Shown here one piece after another: positions 1 through 12,209 of a stretch of 64,000 nt of DNA. The stretch is from positions 8,074,072 through 8,138,071 of the forward strand of contig NC_092262.1 in NCBI RefSeq assembly GCF_036320965.1. The letters run 5' to 3'. The position numbers and the translations under genes were made by a program. The notes below the pieces were generated by a model, which did no database searches, was not told where the DNA came from, and saw only the letters and a program-made list of their open reading frames with translations. Source of the stretch: Panulirus ornatus. Lineage: Eukaryota > Arthropoda > Malacostraca > Decapoda > Palinuridae. Every line of letters begins with the position of its first letter. The first letter of the stretch is position 1.

Positions 1-137
1 TACCGTCGTACTCAAGGATCGTACCATCGTGCTCAAGGATCGTACCGTCGTGCTCAAGGATCGTACCGCCGTGCTCAAGGGTCGTACCGTCGTGCTCAAG
101 GGGTCGTACCGTCGTGCTCAAGGGTCGTACCGTCGTA
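1..137. repeat. 21-bp minisatellite, GTGCTCAAGG core
   Basis: About seven tandem units of 20-22 bp. Each carries the words GTACCGTCGT and GCTCAAGG. The array runs off the left edge, so its true length is unknown. The same unit occurs in the opposite orientation at 7088-7690 and in modified form at 8537-9003 and 9094-9276. It is open in several frames only because the unit lacks stop codons; it is not judged coding. Confidence 0.9.
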
Positions 138-190
138 CCATGCAACTGTACCGCCCCTCTGAAGAAGTTAGACTCCAAAATTATGAGGTA

Positions 191-230
<40 letters not shown>

Positions 231-253
231 ATATATTTTTTTTTTTTTTTTTT
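191..253. repeat. (CA)n microsatellite followed by poly-T
   Basis: A (CA)n run at 191-228 is followed by ATATA and a T run at about 236-253. The T run is the poly-A tail, read on the + strand, of the adjacent minus-strand LINE copy. Confidence 0.9.
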
Positions 254-870
254 ATACTTTGTCGCTGTCTCCCGCGTTTGCGAGGTAGCGCAAGGAAACA
301 GACGAAAGAAATGGCCCAACCCACCCCCATACACATGTATATACATACGTCCACACACGCAAATATACATACCTACACAGCTTTCCATGGTTTACCCCAG
401 ACGCTTCACATGCCTTGATTCAATCCACTGACAGCACGTCAACCCCGGTATACCACATCGCTCCAATTCACTCTATTCCTTGCCCTCCTTTCACCCTCCT
501 GCATGTTCAGGCCCCGATCACACAAAATCTTTTTCACTCCATCTTTCCACCTCCAATTTGGTCTCCCTCTTCTCCTCGTTCCCTCCACCTCCGACACATA
601 TATTCTCTTGGTCAATCTTTCCTCACTCATTCTCTCCATGTGCCCAAACCACTTCAAAACACCCTCTTCTGCTCTCTCAACCACGCTCTTTTTATTTCCA
701 CACATCTCTCTTACCCTTACGTTACTTACTCGATCAAACCACCTCACACCACGCATTGTCCTCAAACATCTCATTTCCAGCACATCCATCCTCCTGCGCA
801 CCACTCTATCCATTAGCCCACGCCTCGCAACCATACAACATTGTTGGAACCACTATTCCTTCAAACATAC

Positions 871-872
<2 letters not shown>
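254..872 (-). mobile_element. RTE-type LINE, 5'-truncated 3' end (young, short 3' UTR)
   Basis: The minus strand encodes the last ~130 residues of the LINE reverse transcriptase ORF (motifs [32 protein letters not shown] and [12 protein letters not shown]). A 3' UTR of about 190 bp follows, ending in the conserved tail word CTACCTCGCAAACGCGGGAG near 265-285. An A-rich tail lies at the 3' end and the 5' break runs directly into an (AT)n array. One in-frame difference (MDRVVRRR preceded by GLM) suggests minor decay. The copy is a dead fragment. Confidence 0.92.

Positions 873-932
<60 letters not shown>
873..932. repeat. (AT)n microsatellite
   Basis: Uninterrupted (AT)n of about 60 bp at the 5' break of the LINE fragment. 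Confidence 0.95.
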
Positions 933-936
<4 letters not shown>

Positions 937-940
937 TTAT

Positions 941-2861
<1,921 letters not shown>

Positions 2862-2863
<2 letters not shown>

Positions 2864-2880
2864 ATATATATATATATATG
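2862..2880. repeat. short (AT)n between LINE and SINE
   Basis: About 19 bp of AT dinucleotides separating the LINE 5' break from the SINE-like element that follows. Confidence 0.8.
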
Positions 2881-3062
2881 CGTGTCGTAGAAGGCGACTA
2901 AAAGGGAAGGGAGCGGGGGGCTGGAAATCCTCCCCTCTCTTTTTTTTTTTTTTTAATTTTCCAAAAGAAGGAACAGATAAGGGGGCCAGGTGAGGGTATT
3001 CCCTAAAAGGCCCAGTCCTCTGTTCTTAACGCTACCTCGCTATCGCGGGAAATGGCGAATAG

Positions 3063-3064
<2 letters not shown>
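2880..3064 (+). mobile_element. SINE-like element sharing the LINE 3' tail
   Basis: A ~185-bp non-coding repeat also present at 11918-12147, 22968-23143, 29045-29150, 46727-46952 and 48541-48707. Diagnostic words are GTCGTAGAAGGCGACTAAAA, GGCTGGAAATCCTCCCCT, an internal T-run, and a 3' end CGCTACCTCGC..GCGGGAAATGGCG. That 3' end closely resembles the LINE 3' terminus. The element is followed by (AT)n. It is called a SINE by size, copy number and shared tail; no clear RNA polymerase III boxes were identified. Confidence 0.75.

Positions 3065-3155
<91 letters not shown>
3064..3155. repeat. (AT)n then (GA)n compound microsatellite
   Basis: (AT)n at about 3064-3119 passes directly into (GA)n at 3120-3155, at the 3' end of the SINE. 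Confidence 0.93.
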
Positions 3156-3159
<4 letters not shown>

Positions 3160-5130
3160 CATACACCTTTTCACTCTAGGAAAGGTTCGCGTTTGAAACA
3201 AAAATAGACATTTGACCAGTGCATTTTTTTTTTTTTCGTTAAATCGTTTATATGTTGAAATGAGTGTTGCGCATCGTACGATAATTCAGCTACGCTGTTC
3301 TATATATGTCAAGGATATGGCCAAGAGTGACTGAGCTTCCAATTTGTGTTCTCTACCTCCTACGTGTTCATAGCCATGTTCTTCAATGTTCTCCACACGT
3401 CTCGAACCTTTTCGAACACCCCTCTCCCCTCCTTTTCAGTCACATTTTTGACCAAAGTACATCCGGGAGCTCCCCCCCCCCTTTTTTTTGGATGGTTAGG
3501 CGTAAAGGGATGATGAGCGTAGGCGTAGAAGAGGCAGCTACTGCTGCCTTTGGCTCATGACGCAAAATACGCCCGTCCCAAAGCCCCGTTATTGTGGCAG
3601 TGAACATTGAACCAGTTCTAACGGGAACCTGTTCATTGGATGCCGGCCACCAGTCCCTTAAAGATGTCTCCTGGTCATAGTTATGTGGTGTACAAAACAT
3701 TGTTGTAGAAAGGAACGAGTAGAGAATACATCATAGAAATGGGTCATAGACATTGGAGCAATAACAACAATAAAATGACATTTCTGACTTATTATTCTTT
3801 TTTCTAGGCATCACCAAGTTGGTAACAACGACTTGTGTTATAAGAATAATCTTTTGGTAACTTGAAAACCATCCACGTAATATAACCTTGTCTCAAAATT
3901 CATCGTTTTTATACAAGAATGTTTTTATATGGTGGTATACGGCAACTCCATCACCTCGAAGAAACCATCTGTGTGTCTGTGTTGGCAAGGTTACCGGATG
4001 TCACCAACGCGGTCAATTATTCTCGCCCGGGGCTTGGCATTAATAATGTTTAACCTCATGATAGTACCAGGGTAGCGGTACCAGGATACCATACCTCTAC
4101 CAGGCTAATACTCTCATGTAACTACTACCCCCCCTACCCCCCCTTAAACAATCCTGCCTCTCGTTTGCCAGCGCTCCAGAATCCTATACTTCCCGTACAT
4201 CTGGCACCCGCTGTGTAGTTGCCAGACGTGTACATATTTTAAACCGGCTAGACTCGGTAGGCTAACAACTCATCATCCACTGCTTTTTTTTTTTTGTTAA
4301 TAATTTAGCACCACGTTTTGCCTATTAATATTTAGTAATGTCGTGGGAGATAGTAATAATATGAGTGAGGAAGAAGGGCCATGAAAGGCGACCCAATGTT
4401 TGTTTACATTTGGGAGTCTTGAGAGAGAGCGAGGTTAATGGCTGGCTCTTCTGTGGTTCTCTTTCTGAAGAATCTAGACACCCCTGATGGTCTTGTTTGA
4501 GATTCGTTAGCCCATCACAAGCGCTTGTGTATTTAAATAACCCAATTACACTATATCCCCTTGCCTTCCCTCGCATTACTGTGCTTAGGAAGGGGTTTTT
4601 ATGGCCTCGGTGTGTGGATAGGTTTAGTCATTTTTTTTTTTCTTTTTTGGCCTCGCAACGTCTGTCATGTGCTATGATCTCGTTACCGGGTCGTTCGGGT
4701 CCTTAGCTAATGACTTTGAGATCAATTCTCGGCTTTAGTTTCAGTTAACCCCCCCTTTCTTTGTTTTTTGCCTCTGGTTCTTTAAAACCGAATCAAAGAG
4801 CTCATAGGGAAGGGCAATCCATGTATATAGAACACCTACTTTCGTTCATAGTTTGGCCCTCATGGCTTAAATCCTCTAGGGTCAAGGTAGAGGTCACATC
4901 CAAAAGGGGGGTCGCATCTAACCTAACCTAACTACGTAACCACTACCCCCCACCACCAGCAGATGGCGTGGGTCACCTTACGTTTTCTTCCTGTTCATAT
5001 GTGGACAGCCTTCTCCTGTCTTACTGTGGGACGTTAATACGCTATTTTGAAAAATGGCTTGTGACATAACAAGGACACTTGTTGTTATGTTAAAGACCGT
5101 AAAAGGAATGGAGTTGACCCCTCAAAGTGA
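3156..5130. other. Non-repetitive stretch, no gene recognised
   Basis: Mixed-composition sequence with homopolymer runs. Short open frames (for example 3306-3560 + and 3440-3700 -) have no recognisable domain and no paired splice signals. A short AACCT-type repeat (two to three units) sits near 4917-4933. No gene can be supported here. Confidence 0.5.
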
Positions 5131-6650
5131 TGGGATGGGATGGGTTTCTGAGGGATGGGATGGGTTTCTGAGGGAATGGGATGGGTTTCTGAGGGATGGG
5201 ATGGGTTTCTGAGGGATGGGATGGGTTTCTGAGGGATGGGATGGGTTTCTGAGGGATGGGATGGGTTTCTGAGGGATGGGATGGGTTTCTGAGGGATGGG
5301 ATGGGTTTCTGAGGGATGGGATGGGTTTCTGAGGAATGGGATGGGTTTCTGAGGAATGGGATGGGTTTCTGAGGAATGGGATGGGTTTCTGAGGGATGGA
5401 TGGGTTTCTGAGGATGGGATGGGTTTCTGAGGGATGGGATGGGTTTCTGAGGGATGGGATGGGTTTCTGAGGGATGGGATGGGTTTCTGAGGGATGGGAT
5501 GGGTTTCTGAGGGATGGGATGGGTTTCTGAGGGATGGGATGGGTTTCTGAGGGATGGGATGGGTTTCTGAGGGATGGGATGGGTTTCTGAGGGATGGGAT
5601 GGGTTTCTGAGGGATGGGATGGGTTTCTGAGGGATGGGATGGGTTTCTGAGGGATGGGATGGGTTTCTGAGGGATGGGATGGGTTTCTGAGGGATGGGAT
5701 GGGTTTCTGAGGGATGGGATGGGTTTCTGAGGGATGGGATGGGTTTCTGAGGGATGGGATGGGTTTCTGAGGGATGGGATGGGTTTCTGAGGGATGGGAT
5801 GGGTTTCTGAGGAATGGGATGGGTTTCTGAGGGATGGGATGGGTTTCTGAGGATGGGATGGGTTTCTGAGGGATGGGATGGGTTTCTGATGGATGGGATG
5901 GGTTTCTGAGGGATGGGATGGGTTTCAGAGGGATGGGATGGGTTTCTGAGGGATGGGATGGGTTTCTGAGGGATGGGATGGGTTTCTGAGGGATGGGATG
6001 GGTTTCTGAGGGATGGGATGGGTTTCTGAGGAATGGGATGGGTTTCTGAGGGATGGGATGGGTTTCTGAGGGATGGGATGGGTTTCTGAGGGATGGGATG
6101 GGTTTCTGAGGGATGGGATGGGTTTCAGAGGGATGGGATGGGTTTCTGAGGGATGGGATGGGTTTCTGAGGGATGGGATGGGTTTCTGAGGGATGGGATA
6201 GGGTTTCTGAGGGATGGGATTGGTTTCTGAGGAATGGGATGGGTTTCTGAGGGATGGGATAGGTTTCTAAGGGATGGGATGGGTTTCTGAGGGATGGGAT
6301 GGGTTTCTGAGGGGATGGGATGGGTTTCTGAGGGATGGGATGGGTTTCTGAGGAATGGGATGGGTTTCTGAGGGATGGGATGGGTTTCTGGGGGATGGGA
6401 TGGGTTTCTGAGGGATGGGATGGGTTTCTGAGGAATGGGATGGGTTTCTGAGGGATGGGATGGGTTTCTGAGGGATGGGATGGGTTTCTAAGGGATGGGA
6501 TGGGTTTCTGAGGGAATGGGATGGGTTTCTGAGGGAATGGGATGGGTTTCTGAGGGAATGGGATGGGTTTCTGAGGGATGGATGGGTTTCTGAGGGAATG
6601 GGATGGGTTTCTGAGGGATGGGATGGGTTTCTAAGGGATGGGATGGGTTT
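5131..6650. repeat. 20-bp G-rich minisatellite, about 76 copies
   Basis: Tandem unit GGGATGGGATGGGTTTCTGA repeated for about 1.5 kb, with few variants (GGA to GAA, single-base losses, rare CAGAG). Each unit has three GGG runs spaced by AT, and the next unit supplies a fourth, so the + strand has the pattern of serial G-quadruplexes. Most units carry TGA, so long frames are absent until the degenerate right end. Confidence 0.97.
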
Positions 6651-7087
6651 CGGAGCGAGCGAAAGGTTAGGTTACTCTACCCTGGGGAAATGGTTTTTAC
6701 AGTTGGTAATGGAGGCCGATGGCAACTGCAGCTGGTGTTCCACACACACACGACCATCACCTATTCTTTTTTATGGTGTATGGGTGGGTGATGGGAAAGG
6801 GGGAGCAAGATGGGGGTTAGAATTATAATGATGGTGAGGGGTAATTAAAAGAGATGATTATCATGGAAGAAAAAAAAAAAAGGATTATATCGCTTCGTGT
6901 TGTTGATAGCAATGGTGGATCACACACACATGGGATGGGTAAGTATTTTGAAGGGAAAGTAGTTTGACCTTGGCCCTTTCCTGCCCTTACGGGACCGGGG
7001 TTGGGAGGAATCATCCCCCCCCCCCCCATTTCCCCCCAAAGAAAAGACCTCATTTTCCATTGTTGTCTACGTTGTTGTACAATGTAT
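6651..7087. other. Spacer between minisatellites, no gene recognised
   Basis: About 430 bp of mixed sequence with a short A-run and a C-run near 7013-7027. No supported gene. Confidence 0.5.
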
Positions 7088-7690
7088 TGAGCACGATGGT
7101 ACCGGCCCTTGAGCACGATGGTACTGGCCCTTGAGTACAATGGTACTGGCCCTTGAGTACAATGGTACCGGCCCTTGAGCACGATGGTACTGGCCCTTGA
7201 GTACGATGGTACTGGCCCTTGAGTACGATGGTACCGGCCCTTGAGTACGATGGTACTGGCCCTTGAGTACGATGGTACTGGCCCTTGAGCACGATGGTAC
7301 TGGCCCTTGAGCACGATGGTACTGGCCCTTGAGTACAATGGTACCGGCCCTTGAGCACGATGGTACTGGCCCTTGAGTACGATGGTACTGGCCCTTGAGC
7401 ACGATGGTACTGGCCCTTGAGTACAATGGTACCGGCCCTTGAGCACGATGGTACTGGCCCTTGAGTACAATGGTACTGGCCCTTGAGTACAATGGTACCG
7501 GCCCTCGAGCACGATGGTACCGGCCCTTGAGCACGATGGTACTGGCCCTTGAGCACGATGGTACTGGCCCTTGAGTACAATGGTACTGGCCCTTGAGTAC
7601 AATGGTACTGGCCCTTGAGTACAATGGTACTGGCCCTTGAGCACGATGGTACTGGCCCTTGAGCACGATGGTACTGGCCCTTGAGCACGA
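7088..7690. repeat. 22-bp minisatellite, GAGCACGATGGTAC unit, about 27 copies
   Basis: Unit GAGCACGATGGTACTGGCCC plus TT, with G/T-A-C and C/T variation. The reverse complement contains GTACCATCGTGCTCAAGG, matching the 1-137 array. Because the unit is 22 bp, three units make a 22-codon period that stays open in all three minus frames, producing artefactual frames of 199-273 codons. Confidence 0.96.
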
Positions 7691-8536
7691 CTGTGCTATT
7701 CTTGGCGTGACCTTTGACCTGACCGTTATGGGTCAAGCCGTGCTCAGGGGGTCGTGTCGTTAAAGGCCAAAGTCGTGCTCGAGGGGTCTTGTTCCCATGG
7801 TTACAGATGGTTTAGCCCCATTTGGTGATTGGGATATGTACAGAGCGCCATTATTGTATGTTAAATAATTTGCTAAGGTTAGAAAGGGTAAGGAAATTAT
7901 TAATTACCGCCAGGGTATTGTGGGAGGTTAATGATTAATATTGATCTGTGGGAGGTTAATGATTATATTGATCTGTGGGAGGTTAATGATTGCTATCACT
8001 TGAGTGCTATACGGGGGTTGATGTGTGGGTGTGGGAGAGTGGGTGTGGCATCTGCTGTTAGCAGATGATGCCGTGACGTTGATCAGGTCACTGTAGAAGT
8101 TGGTAGAGGTACGATAAGTCTTTGTCTACATTGAAGCGTCGTACTCGAATGGTGCTAAGTCGTCGTACTCGAGGTCAGTAGGTCGTCCTTGGACGGGTGG
8201 AAGGCACGAACGACCATGACGGTCATTGGAACAAGGGAACCTAACGACATGGTGTCGTTTGCAGCCAATCAGGCGAAGGAAAGGATTTGTCGTCTGTTTC
8301 CTCCGTTGCACGTGTAGTTATTCGTGTGTGTGTGTGTGTGTGTGTGTGTCCCTAGGGCCTGTGTACCGGTGCTTGTTTGTCTGTGTGGACGGGTGGAAGA
8401 GGGCGTCGTTGTTGGTGGGGTGGGAGTACTGTCGTGTGGTGTCGTTTCGTTGCCTGCCGCTCCGTTTTCTAAGCCATTAACTCGCGCACGCAAACACTTA
8501 AACACTCTCTTCCTGTGCTGGCTGGTGTGTTCAAGT
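7691..8536. other. Spacer with isolated minisatellite-like words and (GT)n; no gene recognised
   Basis: Single relics of the GTCGTGCTC/GTCGTACTC word occur near 7735, 7772, 8138 and 8163, as if the neighbouring arrays had once been continuous or seeded here. A (GT)n run lies at about 8324-8349. A triplicated phrase around 'gtgggaggttaatgatt' occurs at 7920-7990. No gene supported. Confidence 0.55.
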
Positions 8537-9003
8537 GAGGTACGGGCCTTGAGCACGACGAAGGACGCCCCTTGAGCACGACAGCTCGGGCCTTGAGCAC
8601 GACGAAGAACGCCCCTTGAGCACGACAGCTCGGGCCTTGAGCACGACGAAGGAACGCCCCTTGAACACGACAGCTCGGGCCTTGAGCACGACGAAGGAAC
8701 GCCCCTTGAACACGACAGCTCGGGCCTTGAGCACGACGAAGGACGCCCCTTGAACACGACAGCTCGGGCCTTGAGCACGACGAAGGACGCCCCTTGAGCA
8801 CGACAGCTCGGGCCTTGAGCACGACGAAGGACGCCCCTTGAACACGACAGCTCGGGCCTTGAACACGACGAAGGACGCCCCTTGAGCACGACGAAGGACG
8901 CCCCTTGAACACGACAGCTCGGGCCTTGAGCACGACGAAGGAACGCCCCTTGAACACGACAGTTCGGGCCTTGAGCACGACAATTCGGGCCTTGAACACG
9001 GTG
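8537..9003. repeat. 44/45-bp higher-order minisatellite
   Basis: About ten units, each made of two half-units: one with GGGCCTTGAGCACGACGAAGG and one with GCCCCTTGAACACGACAG. Units vary by a single A insertion (GGACG or GGAACG). Both halves contain GAGCACGA or GAACACGA, so this looks like a dimerised form of the same core as the 7088-7690 array. Confidence 0.94.
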
Positions 9004-9093
9004 TGGTACGGGCGCCGTGTGAGATGGCGTCGCTTTTGATCGTGAGGGGGGGGGGGGGTCAGGTCAAAGGCCAGGTCATCCTAAACCAAGGGG

Positions 9094-9276
9094 GTCGTAC
9101 CGTCGTGCTCACAGGTCGTACCGTCGTGCTCACAGGTCGTACCGTCGTGCTCATAGGTCGTACCGTCGTGCTCATAGGTCGTACCGTCGTGCTCACAGGT
9201 CGTACCGTCGTGCTCATAGGTCGTACCGTCGTGCTCACAGGTCGTACCGTCGTGCTCACAGGTCGTACCGTCGTGT
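9094..9276. repeat. 21-bp minisatellite, about 9 copies
   Basis: Unit GTCGTACCGTCGTGCTCACA plus G, with a CACAG/CATAG alternation. It shares an 18-bp stretch with the 1-137 array. The 21-bp period keeps both strands open in frame, but the result is low complexity and not coding. Confidence 0.95.
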
Positions 9277-9391
9277 TTGATGGGCTAACTAGTCGTTTGC
9301 CACGAGCAGTCTTCATGGTCGTGGTCTGTTCTTCAAGTTTGTGTAGCTTCCTTCCATGAGACTCACTACGTCACTTTGTCTCTTGTTTACT

Positions 9392-9394
<3 letters not shown>

Positions 9395-9460
<66 letters not shown>
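9395..9460. repeat. (AT)n microsatellite
   Basis: About 66 bp of AT dinucleotides immediately before the inverted-repeat element. Confidence 0.95.
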
Positions 9461-9462
<2 letters not shown>

Positions 9463-9469
9463 AAGATAT

Positions 9470-9669
9470 ATATATTGGAAAGGATCACAATTTTGCGCGT
9501 GATCAAGATATTGCTATGAGTCCACGGGGAAAATGAAACACGAAAAGTTCCCAAGTGCACTTTCGTGTAATAATCACATCATCAGGGGAGATATATTTCT
9601 CTCTTGTGTCTCCCGTGATGATGTGATTATTACACGAAAGTGCACTTGGGAACTTTTCGTGTTTCATTT
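9470..9669. repeat. Interspersed repeat forming a 60-bp inverted repeat
   Basis: Arms 9531-9590 and 9610-9669 are reverse complements with one mismatch by eye, around a 19-nt spacer (9591-9609). The left side (9500-9530, including TATGAGTCCACGG) continues the sequence that also flanks the single copy at 941-1089. It therefore consists of two head-to-head pieces of one repeat family and could extrude a long hairpin. Confidence 0.88.
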
Positions 9670-10116
9670 ATCACCCACTATGTGCCTCTCATGTTGTTTG
9701 GTGGAAAGCTGGATGAAATCATTTGATAGTTATCTAATCATATGACATATCGAATGACGTGGTTCACCTATTATGTATTTTTAGTTTTTCTGTAGTCTTA
9801 TTACCAGAGACTTGGGAGGTTATTGCTCGCAATTGGACCCCACACAGGAAAGACTCGTTTCAGGTAAGCAAGATCACTGGTGTTGGTTCGGGGGTGGAGA
9901 TGGGACAGCATTGACGTGGTGAGGTCCTACAAGGGGGCGATGGTAGCTTGGGGTCCTCTTCTGTTTTCCTCTTAGATGGTCTGATGCCGTTTGGTGGGTC
10001 TGTTTATCTAGCCAGGGAGGGGTTCGTTCCGTGGTCCGTAGTGGGTGGCTTGAAGTTGTGGCGGGGGTGTGGGTCCCGTCCCTCACTCACGAGTTGGGGA
10101 AGGAGGTTCGTGAGGT
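9670..10116. other. Spacer, no gene recognised
   Basis: About 450 bp of mixed sequence. No coding or RNA gene is supported. Confidence 0.45.
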
Positions 10117-10495
10117 GAAGTTTCCAGGAAGCGAAGGATTCTAGGCGAAGAAGTTTCCAGGAAGCGAAGGATTCTAGGCGAAGAAGTTTCCAGGAAGCGA
10201 AGGATTCTAGGCGAAGAAGTTTCCAGGAAGCGAAGGATTCTAGGCGAAGAAGTTTCCAGGAAGCGAAGGATTCTACTCGAAGTTTCCAGGTAGCGAAGGA
10301 TTCTACTCGAGGAAGTTCCCAGGAAGCGAAGGATTCTACTCGAAGTTTCCAGGTAGCGAAGGATTCTACTCGAGGAAGTTCCCAGGAAGCGAAGGATTCT
10401 ACTCGAAGTTTCCAGGTAGCGAAGGATTCTACTCGAGGAAGTTTCCAGGAAGCGAAGGATTCTACTCGAAGTTTCCAGGAAGCGAAGGATTCTCC
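10117..10495. repeat. 33-bp minisatellite (CCAGGAAGCGAAGGATTCTA)
   Basis: The left part has regular 33-bp units ending AGGCGAAG. The right part alternates units ending CTCGAAGTTTCCAGGTAGCG with CTCGAGGAAGTTCCCAGG, giving a two-unit higher-order pattern. The 33-bp length keeps minus-strand frames open; this is not considered protein coding. Confidence 0.93.
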
Positions 10496-10575
10496 TGGGA
10501 GACCGGGGAGCTGGGTGATCGGACATAGAATGGCTTCTTTCGTTGCGTTTTCGTTCACGTCCTTGGGCGGCCCCG

Positions 10576-10622
10576 CAGGTGTTAACGCATGCGTTGCCAG
10601 GTGTTAACGCATGCGTTGCCCC
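10576..10622. repeat. Tandem duplicate with 12-bp palindrome
   Basis: Two adjacent copies of AGGTGTTAACGCATGCGTTG, each containing the perfect palindrome AACGCATGCGTT. The function is unknown. Confidence 0.8.
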
Positions 10623-10792
10623 TCCAGCTTGGCTTGTCCTGTCGGAAAGGACGCAGCTGCGCCTTGTGTAGACACAGATGTGCGAGTGAGGGAGAGACAA
10701 ATGGTTGTGAGGGAGCTTTGCGTGATGGCTTGTGTGTGTGTGTGTGTGGGATAATGACTCATGTTGAGAGAGAGGGAGGGTTGAGTTGGGTT

Positions 10793-10827
<35 letters not shown>

Positions 10828-11256
10828 TTTTTTTAAAACGTCTTGATCACTTGGTTTATGTATTCGTCAACCTGTTCGTTCTCAGGTGTGTGTGTGTGTA
10901 GACCTCAGGGCGAAAAGGGGGAGACTGCTCCATTATCTTCTGCCATGTTCATGTTGGGGCCAGTCAGCCACAGCTCTCCAACACTCACACGAGACATACC
11001 CGCTCCCAAAAGGGCTGGGAGAAACCCGCTAGTGTGGGCAGGGGAGAGAGATTGCTTTACTGACAACAAGCCATGGTGTGGATGTCCCCCAGGGTTTTTA
11101 GGGCCTCCTTTCTGGCGTGGGGGCAGCGCCCCAACATTGTATGTGTGGGGCTTCCGGTCATGGTGGCTCTATTGTTGTGTGTTGTGTGAGTATCCGGTGT
11201 GTGTGTGTGTGTGTGTGTTTGTGACCGGAGCTATCTACTGACAGAGGACCTTGATA

Positions 11257-11260
<4 letters not shown>
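10623..11260. other. Spacer with GT/CA microsatellites, no gene recognised
   Basis: Contains (GT)n at about 10729-10747, (CA)n at 10793-10822, and (GT)n at 10883-10897 and 11196-11219. The open frame 10843-11241 is GC-rich but shows no recognisable domain and is interrupted by simple repeats. No gene assigned. Confidence 0.45.

Positions 11261-11305
<45 letters not shown>
11261..11305. repeat. (AT)n microsatellite
   Basis: About 45 bp of AT at the 5' break of the LINE fragment that follows. Confidence 0.93.
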
Positions 11306-11308
<3 letters not shown>

Positions 11309-11917
11309 GTTCCAACAATGTTGTATGGTTGCGAGGCGTGGGCTATGGACAGAGATGTGCGCAGGAGGATGGATGTGCTGGAAATGAGATGTTTGAGGAC
11401 AATGTGTGGTGTGAGGTGGTTTGATCGAGTGAGTAACGTAAGGGTAAGAGAGATGTGTGGAAATAAAAAGAGCGTGGTTGAGAGAGCAGAAGAGGGTGTT
11501 TTGAAATGGTTCGGGCACATGGAGAGAATGAGTGAGGAAAGATTGACCAAGAGAATATATGTGTCGGAGGTGGAGGGAACGAGGAGAAGAGGGAGACCAA
11601 ATTGGAGGTGGAAAGATGGAGTGAAAAAGATTTTGTGTGATCGGGGCCTGAACATGCAGGAGGGTGAAAGGAGGGCAAGGAATAGAGTGAATTGGAGCGA
11701 TGTGGTATACCGGGGTTGACGTGCTGTCAGTGGATTGAATCAAGGCATGTGAAGCGTCTGGGGTAAACCATGGAAAGCTGTGTAGGTATGTATATTTGCG
11801 TGTGTGGACGTATGTATATACATGTGTATGGGGGGGGGGGGGTTGGGCCATTTCTTTCGTCTGTTTCCTTGCGCTACCTCGCAAACGCGGGAGACAGCGA
11901 CAAAAAAAAAAAAAAAA
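11306..11917 (+). mobile_element. RTE-type LINE, 3' end with poly-A
   Basis: The + strand encodes the C-terminal 137 residues of the LINE reverse transcriptase ([13 protein letters not shown] to [10 protein letters not shown]) without a break. The short 3' UTR and the tail CTACCTCGCAAACGCGGGAG at about 11874-11893 follow, then a 16-nt A run. The 5' break is next to (AT)n. The copy lies tail-to-tail with the SINE that follows. Confidence 0.93.
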
Positions 11918-12142
11918 TTCTTTCATACTATTCGCCATTTCTCGCGTTAGCGAGGTAGCGTTAAGAACAGAGGGCTAGACCTTTGAGGGAATATCCTCAC
12001 TTGGCCCCCTTCTCTGTTCCTTCTCTTGGAAAATTAAAACAAAAAAGGAACGAGAGGGGAGAATTTCCAGCCCCCCCGCTCCCTCCCCCTTTTAGTCGCC
12101 TTCTACGGCACGCAGGGAATACGTGGGAAAGTATTCTTTCTC

Positions 12143-12147
<5 letters not shown>
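11918..12147 (-). mobile_element. SINE-like element, full length, tail-to-tail with LINE
   Basis: Reverse complement of the 2880-3064 family. It starts at its 3' tail (TTCGCCATTTCTCGCGTTAG) and ends at its 5' end (GAATACGTGGGAAAGTATTC, CTTTCTCCCC), then (AT)n. This and 46727-46952 are the most complete SINE copies in the window, at about 225 bp. Confidence 0.75.

Positions 12148-12206
<59 letters not shown>
12147..12206. repeat. (AT)n microsatellite
   Basis: About 60 bp of AT dinucleotides at the outer end of the SINE. Confidence 0.95.

Positions 12207-12209
<3 letters not shown>

Noticed and set aside
3306..3700. Opposed 84- and 86-codon frames
   Set aside because: Short, overlapping on opposite strands, no domain recognised and no splice-site pairing; not enough to call an exon.
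5131..6650. CRISPR-like regular direct repeats
   Set aside because: The units are contiguous tandem repeats without unique spacers, in a eukaryotic context; this is a minisatellite, as are the other arrays.
6823..9359. Open frames of 118-273 codons on the minus and plus strands
   Set aside because: They are produced by the 21-, 22- and 44-bp arrays lacking stop codons; overlapping frames in all phases show there is no coding selection.
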